A DNA stretch of 64,000 nucleotides from Gigaspora margarita (GCA_009809945.1 WTPW01000951.1:62001-126000), one strand, 5' to 3'. Counted from the first letter of the stretch, positions 34,338 to 46,983 are shown. The notes: a model not told the origin generated them from the sequence alone. Made by a program: numbers and translations.

Positions 34338-36451
34338 TAGGGTTGTTAATAGAGCAACACACTCCGGAGCAACCCGGGTTATACTCTAGTCTAAAGTTGG
34401 AGTGGGTTGAGATTTTAAAATTTATATAATAACCCGGAGCAGAGTTATTTCTTATAACCTGGGTTACTCCATATGGAGTAGACCCAGGTTATACTCCGGG
34501 TTATGCTTCGGGTTATGCTCCAGAGTATACTCTGGGTTATACTCTAGGTTATACTCCGGGTTATACTTCAGGTTATACTCCGGGTTATACTCCAGATTAT
34601 ACTCTAGATTATACTCCAGGTTATACTCTGGACTATACTCCAGGTGATATTCTATAGGGTAACTTTCTCGTGATTGATCGATTGAATTTATGCAGTTTAG
34701 AGCAGCACTATCTGTGCATATTACTTGGACACGAACATATTTGGACATGCCCGCGTCTGCTTCATGTCCAAACATATGAATTGTCAGACACTGTCCGTGT
34801 AAATTTAGTGGATGCGGACATCTGGCGGACATTGTCCAATGTCCAAGCATTTGATTGCATACTTTCGATTTACAAAATTACTGGGCATTGGACAAAGTCC
34901 GCCAAACACGTCCGATGTCCAAGTATAAATCAATTACCTGTTTAATCTTTTCGATTGCCAGATGAAAATAGTTCTTATTCTATTGTTATTTAATTTTTTT
35001 ATTTATTATTATTTTTTTTTAATTTATCGTTATTTCTTTTTTAATATTTTTTTTAATATTATTAATTTATATATTAATTTAATTTAAATATTTTTTTGTT
35101 ATTTTATTTTTTTAATTTATTGTTTACTTAATTTATTTTTTATAATTTGCTAGTGTACAAAGAATCGGGATGTGCTGGTAAGATAATTGGCTATTCGATT
35201 TGCTTTTAAGGGCTTTTTTTAAAACTTTTATTATTAACACTTCACGCATTAAGTCACCTTTGTGGATCAGAAATCACAACTGCTTAGCTAATTCAACATA
35301 GCAGTCCTAAACATGAGCAAATTCAATAAGCAACCTTTTACTGCAAGCTCACAATCAATTAATAACCACCAAAAGATCTTTATTTAGTTGATATATCTAA
35401 CCAAAACTATAAGTACCATCAGCTGGCATAACTTTTGATGAAACCTTTGATACGACATAAGGCATAACTCTTTAATTTCCTCATGAAACATTTTCATCAT
35501 TCCTTTAGATAATCTTAGATCTGAGATGTACTATCACTTGTATCTAAGTGATAATGAGACTTCGGGATTTCAAGTTTATCATAGATTAATTATTGATTTA
35601 GCCTATGAAAATCTGATTAGTGATATATATTATATAGGTTACCATCAAGTTTTTAAAGGACTAAATCTGATAAATAATCTATGATGAACTTGAAAGCTGA
35701 AGTCTTATTTTTCCCTGGCAACATTCATGGCTGCTAAAATTAGTCACAACTGTTATGCTTATTTCAATTACTAGGAAATCGCACCAAAGTTGATGCTTAA
35801 TCAAACGGATCTTGAATAATCATTATATAGTAACAGTGCCACTACTCGCTTTAACCCCTCTCAATGACTCAAACCATATGACTCTCAACTTCATATTTTC
35901 ATGTATTGGCCTATATTATAGTCTCTTTTGTTTTTTTAGTTGGGTTTGCAAAGAAATAAACGGCTTAAATTGCAGTTTATTGATTTATTGCACCTATAGG
36001 CTAAATTTAAATGTTCAACATACCTCTCATCTAACTTCTAAATTACTTTGCGGATTACTGAATTACTTTAAAGTCTAGATTGGAAGGTGCTCTATCGATT
36101 TTTTTTTGGTATCGAGTTTTGCCAATTCATATCCGTGGCTGCCAATATGTAAAACATATTATGTAACCTTCGTGTAGATCATCCAATCACAATGAAAGCC
36201 CACTATGCAAAGTATAACCTGGAGTATAACCTGGAGTATAACTCGGAGTATAATCTGGAATATAACCTGGAGTATAACCTGGAGTATAACCTGGAGTATA
36301 ACCTGGAGCATAACCTGGAGTATAACCCAGAGTATAACCCAGAGTATAACCCGGAGTATTGATTTGAGGTATAACCTGGGTTGGGTTGGAGTAAGGTTTG
36401 CTCCATTTAATTTTAACCCAACCTACTCCACTCTACTCCATTAACAACCTA
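34338..36451. mobile_element. hAT-like element with inverted 12-bp minisatellites
   Basis: Ends are tagggttgttaatagag and ctccattaacaaccta, flanked by tctatata (34,330-34,337) and cctatata (36,452-36,459), 7 of 8 matching. Subterminal arrays of 'tatactccgggt' (about 34,480-34,650) and its complement 'acctggagtata' (about 36,208-36,385) face each other. The centre (34,660-36,190) holds repeated 'gtccaa/ggacat' words (34,720-34,925) and a hairpin at about 35,530-35,710, but no transposase. The Tyr/Asn/Glu and Ser/Ile/Thr repeat ORFs over the arrays are translation artefacts. Confidence 0.7.
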
Positions 36452-36459
36452 CCTATATA

Positions 36460-37383
36460 CCAGGGTATAAGTCACTGTCAGGCCTTTCAAACTGGCAAGG
36501 GGTCACCACACAGGGGGGTACCCACGTCTGAATTTTATAGTAATTTTGTCTTTTTTAATTTTCCAATTTAGAAATAAAGTACATCATTTCAAAATTAAGA
36601 ACTTAAGTTGATTTGAATGGACCAAACTTGTGAAATAATGCAGAATATATGCACTTAGAAGTTTCAACTATCCATTCAAAGTTAATTTTCAGTTAACATA
36701 CTCCTCCACTTCCCTTTTGATGCCTCTGGTAAAATGAATATATAAAAGAAGTAAAAATTAAAAAAATAAAAATAGTGTATAACTATAAAAATAATGTAAA
36801 GGGGTGTGGTTTTGAAATTTGGTCCAAATTAAGCTTAATTAAATCTGTAATTCAAAACAACTCCTTATGTATTATTTCGTGGTTATATGGCAAATATAAA
36901 ATAAAAAAATAAATTAAAATAAAAAAAAATATTTAAAAAAAAATTATTAAAATAAAAAATAACATTAAACTGAATTAAACCAAAAAATAAAGAAACAAAA
37001 AATAAATAAAATAAAAAACATCAAGAAAAAAATTAAATAATAAAAAAATCCAATATTTTAGTTTATATTTGGCTATTTACACATAGTTTATATTGAAAAG
37101 ATTCAAAAAAAAGAGCTTCTAAAGTGTTTTTTTATTCAATTGTGAAGATCTAGATAAGTAAAAAGAAATATTTAAATTAACATATAACTTTTATGAAAAT
37201 AATAATTATTCAAATCAATACATTTTTATATTAATTTTAAGCAATCAGATTAGCTAAAACTTAACTTCAAACAGCCCTCATATATGATTATTTACATTTG
37301 CAAGCTTCTTTATAACTTTTATAATAAATTACAAATTTTTTAAAAAAATTTATTATATAAAGTAGAAAATAACTAAAGTTCAC
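36460..37383. other. AT-rich stretch, nothing recognised
   Basis: A moderately less AT-rich patch lies at 36,465-36,540; the remainder is A-rich low complexity (36,890-37,050). Confidence 0.4.
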
Positions 37384-37665
37384 TACAGGTAATTATCACC
37401 TGTAATTTAAATAAATAAATAAAAGTAAACAATTTTTATTAAATAAAAGTTAAATTTTTTTAATATTGGCTTTATATATAGTAAAATTTAGCAATAAATT
37501 TTTTATGCATAAAAAAAAGTATTTTATATACAAATTTTTAGATTAGAAGCAATTTTAACAATTTTTAAAATTTTCTTTGTTTTGGTTATACAAAAATTAA
37601 TTTACATGTTATACCTGATCCTGAATTTTAATTGGCAAATTGACTATAGGTGATAATCACCTGTG
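37384..37665. mobile_element. Small inverted-repeat element, relative of 4,130-4,490
   Basis: Ends caggtaattatcacctgt and aggtgataatcacctgt are each palindromic. The interior matches the earlier copy in reverse orientation (tttagattagaagcaatttt; acatgttatacctgatcctg). Two copies in opposite orientation support mobility. Confidence 0.5.
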
Positions 37666-38164
37666 GTGTAAATTAGAAATATTCTATAAAGTATGTATAA
37701 AATATTTTAAGTTATTTTTATAAATAATTTTTGAAAATTTTGCTATAANAAATTATAGTATATATGATTATTTATTCATTTTTTATTCTATAAAAAAAAG
37801 TATTCTTGCATATAAAAATTTAAAAAAACTATTATAACAAATAATTACAACTTGCTCATGCTATATTGAATATCAAGAGAATGCTATATATATATTTCTG
37901 GTTAAAATTAATAATTTTATAATTTGAAACTATTAAATCAGAATTCTACCATAACAAGAATGAGCTATCTTTTATTGGTTCAAACTTGATTGCCTTTTTA
38001 ATTTATATTGATTGATTATTGTTTTATATCTATTGCTACATTTATTCAAATACAAATATTACTTACTATACAATTATATGATTGTATATTCATATGTTCA
38101 TTATTTATCAACTGCATTTATATATAATATTATAATACATATATAGCTAGCTCCCTTTGAATGT
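37666..38164. other. AT-rich stretch, nothing recognised
   Basis: No frame, RNA or inverted ends were seen. Confidence 0.4.
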
Positions 38165-39029
38165 ATCAAGTGCCTTGTTAAAATAAAAAAAAGTTTATTG
38201 AATTTATTCAAACAGTTTCAAGATATCTTCATTCAAAGTTTTAAAAAACTTTGGCACAGCTTTTATTTTGATAGATGTTTTGATTTTTCTCTAATTTTGA
38301 GCAAAGATAACTTGCTAACCATCTGATCAAATTTGATGAACTTTTTTTATTTAAATTCTATAAATTTATAGGATTCAAAAAAAAATTCATTGAATTTAGT
38401 TAGACTGTTGTCAAGATAACTTTGTTTAAAATTTTAAAAAAACATTGGTATAGATTTTTTTTGATAGACGTTTTGATTTTTCTCTAACTTGAGCAAAGAT
38501 ATTTTGACAACTATCTGACTAAATTCAATGAATTTTTTTATTTGAATTCTATATATTTATAGTATTTAAATAAAAATTTTATTAAATTTAGTTAGTTTGT
38601 TGTTAAAATATCTTTGCTCAAAGTTAGAGAAAAATCAAAATGTCTATCAAAAGAAAAGTTGTGCCAAAGTTTTTTTATTTTGAACAAAGTTAGGCCAGAC
38701 CATGTTGATTATGTATTTTACATTACCTCCCAGAGTCCTCCCTCCTCAGAGCTCTCCCCTCCCTCATAGTAAAAAAAATTTAAATAAATATATATAGAAC
38801 TACAGAATATTTCAGAAAAGTTTGTATAGTCATAAAACAAATCAGAAAAATTTTTTTTGAAAAAAATGTTTTTTAAAATTTTACTATATGAACCACTTCT
38901 TCCTCTCCCTCCTCCTAGAGGAGAGGGAGGTAATGTAAAACACATAATCAACTATGTCTGACCTTATCTTGACAATGGTTTAACCAAAATTGATAATTTT
39001 TTTTTTATTTGAATTCTATAAATCTTATA
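38165..39029. repeat. Palindromic P repeat array, block 2
   Basis: Several inverted modules like 16,540-17,558 (tttgagcaaagataacttgc; aaatttgatgaacttttttt; gctcaaagttagagaaaaat). Interrupted by the MITE at 38,693-38,963. Confidence 0.7.
38693..38963. mobile_element. PIF/Harbinger-like MITE in the P repeat (271 bp)
   Basis: Inverted ends of about 38 bp (ggccagaccatgttgattat and complement ending atgtctgacc), flanked by TTA (38,690-38,692 and 38,964-38,966). The uninterrupted P sequence caaagttatctt at 17,543-17,554 has a single TTA. A tcctccctcc-type pyrimidine tract lies inside each arm. The 77-codon minus ORF across it is not considered real. Confidence 0.8.
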
Positions 39030-39410
39030 CAACCATAATCTGGCAATTTGTCTTTTGATTGGATAGCTCAGAACATGTGTACATTATAATATTCTGATGT
39101 AATCTACAGATCTACACACCTGAAATCTTATAATACTAAATGACAACCGTAATCTGGCAATTTGTCTTTTGATTGGATAGCTCAGAACATGTGTACATTA
39201 TAATATTCTGATATAATCTACAGATCTACACACCTGAAATGATACTAAATAACAACCATTATCTGGCAATTTGTCTTTTGATTGGATAGTTTAGAACATA
39301 AGTACATTATGACATTCTGATGTAATCTGCACCTATAATGCTATATCAGGCATTTATTCTTTTAATTGGATAACTCAGAACATGTGCATATTATGTCATT
39401 TCAATGTAAC
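39030..39410. repeat. Tandem repeat, ~105-114-bp unit
   Basis: Three well-matched units beginning caaccataatctggcaattt at about 39,030, 39,144 and 39,253, each continuing 'gtcttttgattggatagctc' and 'agaacatgtgtacattataa', plus a diverged fourth near 39,345. Copies 1 and 2 are nearly identical. Confidence 0.85.
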
Positions 39411-39859
39411 TACACCCTAAAACAAATTCATTTGTTTTAAACATTTTTGATTTTGATGTGTTAATAGTGATGACAAATTTAGCTTACATTTAAATATTTT
39501 AATTGGTTATTTTCAGAAAACATAACCATTGTATAGGAAAACTTATTTTTACAGTGATTGTGTTAATAGTGACGATGATTAAACTTATGTTTAAATATTT
39601 TTAATTGGTCATCTTCAGAAAACATGACCATTTTGTGAAAAAACTTATTTTTTTATACATACATCCGTACGGTTTATAATAGAGTAAACTTAACAATTTT
39701 ATCTACGTACATACATAGTGTGGTGTAGTTTAATTTGTTTGTATACTTTTGTATTTTTATTTGCTGCATACAAAAACGTAATCAAATTGTGAAAAAATTT
39801 TTGGTCAGCCTTGATATTTGTTATTATATAGGGATCTTACTTTGGCAATTATTTTCGAG

Positions 39860-41240
39860 AATACTGTATATGATTAGGCCATGCAAAATTTATTTTTCAT
39901 TTTGCATTACATGAGATCTGAAAACTGGTTAGTTTGTCAGATTTTTTTAAAATTAATAAAATAATATTTGCATCTAAAATTAGATTATACAAAGTTGACT
40001 TTTTACTTTACATTACTGGAATCTGAAAACTTTGGTCGGTCTGTTAGATTTTTTTTTTTTTTTTTTACTTTACTTTATACTTTACTGCAAATTGATGGTT
40101 AGCCCACACAAAATTGATTTTTATTTTACATTACATGAAATCTGAAAACTTAAATAAGTCGGCTACATTTGTTTTTGTTTTTTTATTTTATTTTTTATTT
40201 TTTTTTTAAATTTACTGTAAATTAATAGAATAATGTTTACATCTAAGATTAAACCATGCGAAGTTGGTTTTCATCTTGAATTACACAGTTGGTTAGATAT
40301 TTTCTTCTTTTTTTTTTTACTACAAATTAATAGAACAATATTCACATCTAAGGTTAGGCCATGCAAAGTTGATTTTTCATTTTGCATTATATGGAATCTG
40401 AAAACTTCATCAGTCGGTCAGTTTTTTCTTCTTTTTTTTTTTTTTAATTAAAGCCATACAAAGTTAATTTTTCATTTTGCATAACCTAGTATTTCAAAAT
40501 TCTGGTCAGCAGGTTAGATTTTTTTTTTAAAAAAAAACTTTGTGTGGCCTAAATTAATTCATGTTCATATCTAATATCACACAAAATTAATTCTTCGGTT
40601 TGCATAATATAGAATCAGAAAAATTTTTTTTTTTATCAGATCTATCAGTTAATTTCAGAAAATCAAGATTATCATCAGTGGCACTAGAGAAAAAAATTAA
40701 ATAGCGAAAATGAAATAATTGGCACAATAAGAATTTTTTTTTAAAAAAAATTTTTTTGAAAAAATTGGTCAGCGGATTATGCAAAACAAAAAATTAACTT
40801 TGCGTGGCCTAATAGAATAATGTTCATATCTAAAATTAGGTCATGCAAAATTAAAATTTTTTATTTTACATTACATGGAATCTGAAAACTTCAGTCAGTT
40901 GTTTTTTTCCTTTTTTTTTGCTTTGCTACAAATTAATAGAATAATGTTCACATCTAATATTAGACTACATGAAGTTTATTTTTCATTCTGCATTACATAG
41001 AATCTAAAAACATTAGTGGGTTAGATTTTTTTCATTTTTTTATTTTATTTATTTTTAATTTATTATAAATTAATAGAATAATATTCACATTTTAGGCCAC
41101 AAAGAGTTGATTTTTGTTTTGTATTACATGAAATCGGTCATTCAGGTGGATTTTTTTTAATTTTTTTAATTTACTGCAAATTAATATAATAATCTTCACA
41201 TCTATGATTAGCTCACGTAAATTTATTATTCATTTTACAT
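39860..41240. repeat. Degenerate tandem repeat, ~100-140-bp unit
   Basis: Repeated blocks 'aatagaataatgttcacatc', 'aggccatgcaaagttgattt', 'tcattttgcattacatggaa', 'ctgaaaacttcagtcggtca' and a long T run, in the same order from about 39,880 to 41,230. A stretch at 40,530-40,810 includes inverted pieces. Diverged relatives occur at 44,590-44,935. The short ORFs (for example 40,233-40,451) are repeat translations. Confidence 0.75.
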
Positions 41241-41254
41241 TATCAATCAATCGC

Positions 41255-41257
<3 letters not shown>

Positions 41258-41291
<34 letters not shown>
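41258..41291. repeat. (TA)n microsatellite
   Basis: About 17 uninterrupted TA units. Confidence 0.95.
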
Positions 41292-41298
<7 letters not shown>

Positions 41299-41359
41299 TT
41301 ACTGTTATAAAATTTTTTAGTAATATTACCTTATACATGTAGCAAAGCACGTGTACAGA

Positions 41360-41766
41360 ACTAGTTTATAAAATTAAAATAAAAAAAATTATCTAATTTA
41401 GTCAGATAGTTGTCAAGATATCTTTGCTCAAAGTTAGAGAAAAAATCAAAATATCTATCAAAATAATAGCTGTGTCAAAGTTTTTTAAAACTTTGAATAA
41501 AGATATCTTGACAACCATATGAACAAATTTGATTAACTTTTTTTTTATTTGAATTCTATGAATTTATAGAATTTAAATAAAAAAAGTTCATCAAATTTGT
41601 TCAGATAGTTGTTAAGATATCTTCATTCAAAGTTTTAGAAAATTTTGGTGCAGCTTTTATTTTGATAGATGTTTTGATTTTTTTCTAATTTTGAGAGAAG
41701 ATTTCTTGACAACTATCTAATTAAAACTGGTGAACTTTTTTTTATTTTAATTCTAAAATTCATATA
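41360..41766. repeat. P repeat array, block 3
   Basis: Inverted modules (gttgtcaagatatctttgct; aaatttgattaacttttttt; complement). The module continues at 42,314-42,390 on the far side of the inserted element. Confidence 0.7.
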
Positions 41767-42313
41767 CCATATTTTCCCCAAAATAAGCTATCTCAAAAAT
41801 AAGCTACCCCCTCTTTTGGTCAAAAAACTCCAAAATATCTTTAACCTAAAAATAAGTACCATACAATCAACAATAGTTACTACATAGTAAAGTCCAAATT
41901 TTTCTATATAAATCGATTAAGTCGCTTAAGTAAACTTATTTAGAAGATCAAAATATGCATACACTGAGATTTTTGTCAAAATTGTAAAACTTTTTATTAT
42001 TTGACTTTTGAATTTATGTTCAGCGAAAAAATTAAAATTTTTTAAAAAAAATATATTCGATGAACGTAAAAATTAAAAGTTAAATAATAAAAAGTTCTCT
42101 AATATTGACAAACATTTTAGAGTAAGTGTATTTTGATCTTCCAAATAAGTTTACTTAAGCAACATTAATCGATTTACATAGTAAAATTTGGACTTTACTA
42201 TGTAATAGCTTTCTGAGATTGGCCAAAAATTGATTTTACTCGAAAATAAGCCACTCCCAATTTTTTGAGTAACTTTTTGCCCAAAAAGGTAACTTATTTT
42301 CGGGAAAATACAG
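41767..42313. mobile_element. TA-flanked MITE, ccatattttcccc ends (547 bp)
   Basis: Ends are ccatattttccccaaaataa and, in complement, ctgtattttcccgaaaataa, flanked by TA (41,765-41,766 and 42,314-42,315). Inserted into a P module. The middle is the palindromic core shared with the B elements (about 41,865-42,215), although the termini and target size differ from B. Confidence 0.75.
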
Positions 42314-42534
42314 TAATGCAAATAAAAAAAGCTCATTAAATTTAGTCAGATAGTTGTCAAGATATCTTTGCTCAAGGTTTTTAAATTTTTGATTTTTGAC
42401 TGACAAGATAGATTCTCATACTAAATTAAAAAATGATCATCAGATCATTGGTGAACACATGGATGTGCATATATATGCACCAGTTGCTTCAAAAAATTCT
42501 GGATCATGCACTGTTTGTTGCACTGGCCCAATTT

Positions 42535-43305
42535 TAAAATCATATCGACCAATTTACAAACTTGCTAATAACTTTTGATATACTGGTCCATTTCGGATGA
42601 TTTAACTACCAAAATGTTCGTCTCAATGAGACGATTCTAACAAGCCCAAAATCGCTAAAATCCCATCACAGGATCCTGTGATCGATCAAATTTTGTGAGA
42701 TTTTAATAGTGTTTTTAGAATTACTATGTAAATATCTTTAACAGTGAATAACTCTTGAACCACTGGCCCATTCTAGACGATTTAACCACCAAAATGTTCG
42801 TCTCTATGAGACGATTCTAACGAGCCCAAAATTATCAAAATCTAATCACAGGATCACAAGATCGTTAAAAATCAGTGTAACGGCTTATCTACAAATCTAA
42901 TGGGGTTTTTTATATTGTAGTACTGTAAAAACCCATTAGATTTGTAGATAAGCCATTACACTGATTTTTAACGATCTTGTGATCCTGTGATTAGATTTTG
43001 ATGATTTTGGACTCGTTAGAATCGTCTCATTGAAATGAACATTTTGGTGGTTAAATCGTCCAGAAGGCCAGTGGTTCAAGAGTTATTCACTGTTTAAGAT
43101 ATTTACATAGTAATTCTAAAAACACTATTAAAATCTCACAAAATTTGATCGATCACAGGATCCTGTGATTGGATTTTAGCGGTTTTGGGCTTGTTAGAAT
43201 CGTCTCATTGAGACAAACATTTTGGTAGTTAAATTATCTGAAATGGACCAGTAGATCAAAAGTTATTAGCAAGTTTGTAAATCGGCCGATATGTACTAGT
43301 ATATG
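42535..43305. mobile_element. Foldback element, arms ~375 bp
   Basis: Two long near-identical inverted arms meet at a 16-17-nt loop (about 42,911-42,926). Each arm contains two modules with 'aaaatgttcgtctcaatgag', 'acgattctaacaagcccaaa' and 'aatcacaggatcctgtgatc' (the last partly palindromic). These modules also occur in family A elements as 'atcctctcaataagaggatt'. A transcript would fold into one very long hairpin. No transposase or clear duplication was found. Confidence 0.8.
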
Positions 43306-44585
43306 CAATATAAAACAAAATAGATTTAGATTTTTATCATGCTATTTTATACGCTAGTGCCCATATTATTTAACAAGCAGATTTAATATTTGAAAGCTCC
43401 CATACATCAAAAAGAACAGTTACAATAGATTTTTTTGATCATATTAAAAAAACTATCAACTACCTTTTATTTTCAAATATGCACAAGGTCCAATTAATAA
43501 ACCTAATATATACAATGAAGTTGTGAACATTCATGCCATGTTACTGTGAAATAACAATTATGGGCATTATTTTGAAAATTGCATCCCCTAAAAATAGCAT
43601 ACTGGATTTCGAAATAATGCTCATGCGCGTCCCAAAATAGCGTGCACCATATATAGAATACTATATAATCGAATAAAAGTGTTCAACGAATGCTTCATAT
43701 TTATTCTTTTTAGCTTTAATTGCTTCAAGAATAACAATTATTAAATGTTCAATTATCACTACCCTTATCCTAGCAGGATAATAAATTGTTACAGCCATTC
43801 TTTCTGATTTTAATACTAGAATATAATTTTTGATAATAAACAAATGTTTTATGCACATCCTTTTTAACAATAATGGCCTTAGAGTGCTACGTAATGATGC
43901 CAAAGAACAAAGAAAAATAGGGTCATAAATCTACAGGCGATGCTTTATATATGTGCAGGTTTTTAAAAAATAAATAATTAGCTTTTTACTATCACTACGT
44001 AGAAGTTTAACAATAGGTTAATTGTTCCTCTATATATATATATATTAAGGTTTAGATTTTTAGCACTAGTACAGAATAAAAAATCAGGTTACCCACTTCT
44101 GCTGACTAAGTAAAGTTGTTCAAAGCATGATTTTATATATGCTTCTCATCCTAAAATCAAAAAATTGTTTTTTGGCAAAGTTACGTTTTCGTTTTGTGCA
44201 AAAATGGCAAACTATGGCTTGGCAGGAAAGGTTTTTTTATTCGCCTCCTTTTGCTCTATGTAATCGCAAAATTTAATTTTAAATTAATATATAGGTTGAG
44301 AACTATCATTGCTTCAAAGTTTATAGTAATTTTATATATAATTTTTTAAAATTTCATATAGATGAAATTTACATTTAATATTGTGTGACAAATCAGATGA
44401 CTGTTATAACAAGCAGTCTCATAATAATTATCAATTTAATTAGTTGTGGAATGCTACAATTGTCATGGGACTGCAATATTTTGGTAGTGATACTGGGGAA
44501 GATTTTTTTTCTATGGTTAGAGTACTTAAATTGCATCTTTTCAAAAAATTTTTTCTGTTATATGAAACTCTTCAAAATTTTTAAG
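43306..44585. other. Stretch without a recognised feature
   Basis: The 80-codon minus ORF at 43,661-43,903 and the 81-codon plus ORF at 44,385-44,630 show no recognisable domain. No element ends were identified. Confidence 0.4.
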
Positions 44586-44589
44586 TTTG

Positions 44590-44935
44590 TTTATAATAGT
44601 CCACACAAAGTTAATTTTCATTTTGCATAATCTGGTATTTCAAAATTTTAGCCTGCAGTCAGATTTCTTTTTTTTTAAAAAAAATATTAATTTTGCATGG
44701 CCTAAATTAATATATACATCTAAGGACACACAAAGTTAATTCTTTATAAAATCAGAAAATTTTGTTTTTTTTATTGGACCTATTAGGTAATTCTGAAAAG
44801 GTATGATCATCATTGGGTTGCACTGAAAAAAAAATTAAATAGCAATAATGGAATAACTATCACAATAGGAATTTTAAAAAAATGCAAATGAAAAATTAAC
44901 TTCATATAGCCTTAAGATTATGGCCAATATTAAGG
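44590..44935. repeat. Diverged copies of the 39,860-41,240 repeat
   Basis: Contains 'tccacacaaagttaattttc', 'attttgcataatctggtatt' and 'gcatggcctaaattaatata', matching blocks at 40,450-40,620. Confidence 0.6.
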
Positions 44936-45259
44936 TTAAATTTAAGAGTTATTAGTAAAATCATTCAAAGAAAACTTTTAATATGCAGAAAGTAACTTTT
45001 TTGATATATAATAGTATATTAAATTAAGGCTCATTATTAGCTTGTTTTTGTTGCATATTATCTGACAATAAAATTACATTGTAATTTTTCTGGTGATTCT
45101 GGGGTCTTCACTTTACACAAATATGAAATAAAATTATTTATTTCTATTTTAATTTTACAAATTACAAAATTTAAAATATTAATATGTAAATATGTAGGTA
45201 TATACACATACACACACATTGTAAGGGAGCTTCCATAATCAGCTAATTTTTGTTTACTA

Positions 45260-45616
45260 CAGTGCAAGAATCCTTAAATCAGCAATTGAAAACTAATAAA
45301 ACTTTTATAAAAAAATAAAAAACATACTAATTAAAAGAAATTTTTTTCTATAAAATATACAAACAAACATGCAGAACAAAACTATAGAGCTTATTTTTTA
45401 ATATAGCAAAATTTTATGATGTTATTTCCTTTTAAAGTTACTTATGAAATCAAAATTTGGCTGCATATATATAAAAAACATAACAAAATTTTAAAAATAT
45501 AATAAAATTTAAAAAAACATAACAAAATTTTAAGATATAAACCAATCAAATTTAGTATTTGGTTTCAAATTTGGCCACCTTTAAAAAAAGTTGTTGGTTT
45601 AAGGATTCCTGCACTG
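45260..45616. mobile_element. Tc1/mariner-like MITE (357 bp)
   Basis: Ends are cagtgcaagaatccttaaat and, in complement, cagtgcaggaatccttaaac, flanked by TA. The uninterrupted site in copy 1 of A reads gtttactatgagcc (complement of 16,052-16,065), which shows directly that TA was duplicated. Non-coding. Confidence 0.85.
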
Positions 45617-45677
45617 TATGAGCCTATCTTACTCATCTATACCTGATACCCCAATTAGCCAATCAGATTTTACAATT

Positions 45678-46430
45678 GTTTTTTTTTTTTGTATCAAAGT
45701 TTCCACTCTGGGAAAAGGCTTTTATTTAAGCAAACGGATCAAGGGTGCCTCTTTGAGCACCCAACATTTGTTACATTGATGAGAGTACAACTAGCCATAC
45801 CTGCAACTTTTGGCTGCCTATTTAAATAGCCACCCAAAGATTCCACACTAGCTGCTATACCTGCAACCTGCATACTAGCATTGCCTATTTAAACACTCTG
45901 GTCCCTTCTTCATCTGCCAATCCTACTTGTATCACTAGTACAATCCCCATTATATTAATCAGTCAAGGTTAGTCCTGGATACTTGCAGAATCCCCTTAGG
46001 ACTAGTTTATCCTTGTGGAACACTTGGTAGAGCAGTTTCTGTTTCATACAGGTATTACTTACGCTTTGGTAACTTACGCATCTGCATTATACTGACACTT
46101 GGCATTAGAGCTAACCATTAAACCCCTAATATTACCTACTTCTGCTCTTGCAAGGTTCACTCCAATCCTAATACTCACTACAACCTTCCTATTGGTCCTT
46201 CCTCAGTATCCCCAAACTTCCAAACCATTTAGCTCAGAAGGATCAGTTAGCTCAGCTTTAGGTGCTGAATGGACTCCCTCCACTTGGTACATATTGTCAA
46301 AACACATGTCCTTTTTCTCCAGTGCAACTCTGGTGACCAGGTTAGTGGACACCCTCATCAAGAATCTTGTCGTTGTTCTCCAGCTTCAGTTTCTGATATT
46401 CTAATTATGGTTAGCACTGTCAAAGATCTA
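45678..46430 (-). mobile_element. Long SINE-like retroposon, copy 2 (5'-truncated)
   Basis: Minus-strand copy of the 7,018-8,808 family. Its A tail is the T run starting at 45,678. Target duplications are gattttacaatt (45,666-45,677) and gattttataatt (46,431-46,442), 11 of 12 matching. The uninterrupted site in A copy 1 reads cagattttacgattattaaa (complement, near 16,000). It lacks the tRNA-like head, consistent with incomplete reverse transcription. The 101-codon plus-strand ORF is antisense to the element and not credited. Confidence 0.8.
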
Positions 46431-46983
46431 GATTTTATAATTATTAAAAAGTTAGATATAATATTTAATAGTAAATAACTTTTGATCTACTGGACCAAAT
46501 ATAATGATTTAACTAACAAAATGTTCCTCTCAATAAGAGAATTCTAGCAAGCCCAAAACCATTAAAATATAATCACAGGATCCTAAAATAGAATAAATTT
46601 GTGTTACTGAATAGTTTATAATTATTTAATAAATTATAAAACTTTTATAGTAACACAAATCTATTCTGATTACAGGATTCTGTGATTAAATTTTTAGAGA
46701 AGTGCAGTAAATCATATAATTAGGGTTTACAAGAACCCCAAACAATCTATGTAATATCATATTTGAAAAATTACTAATGGAGGGCCATTTTTTTAAAAAG
46801 GTTATATTTGAAAAGTAGGTATTGGGTAAAAAGGTTATATTTGAAAATGGATAATGGGCAAAATGAGTATATTTGAAAGAATGGTAACAGAGTAATTTTT
46901 TCAAATGTTATATTTGAAAAGTGGTAATAGAAATTGGGAGGGGTGGATCAGTTTTTTTAGAGTGTCAAATCTGTTTTTTTTTG

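Noticed and set aside
34464-34850. 128-codon minus ORF with YNLEYNPEY-type repeats
   Set aside because: It is a translation of the 12-bp minisatellite (unit length divisible by 3, so any frame stays open), as are the ORFs at 36,203-36,444.
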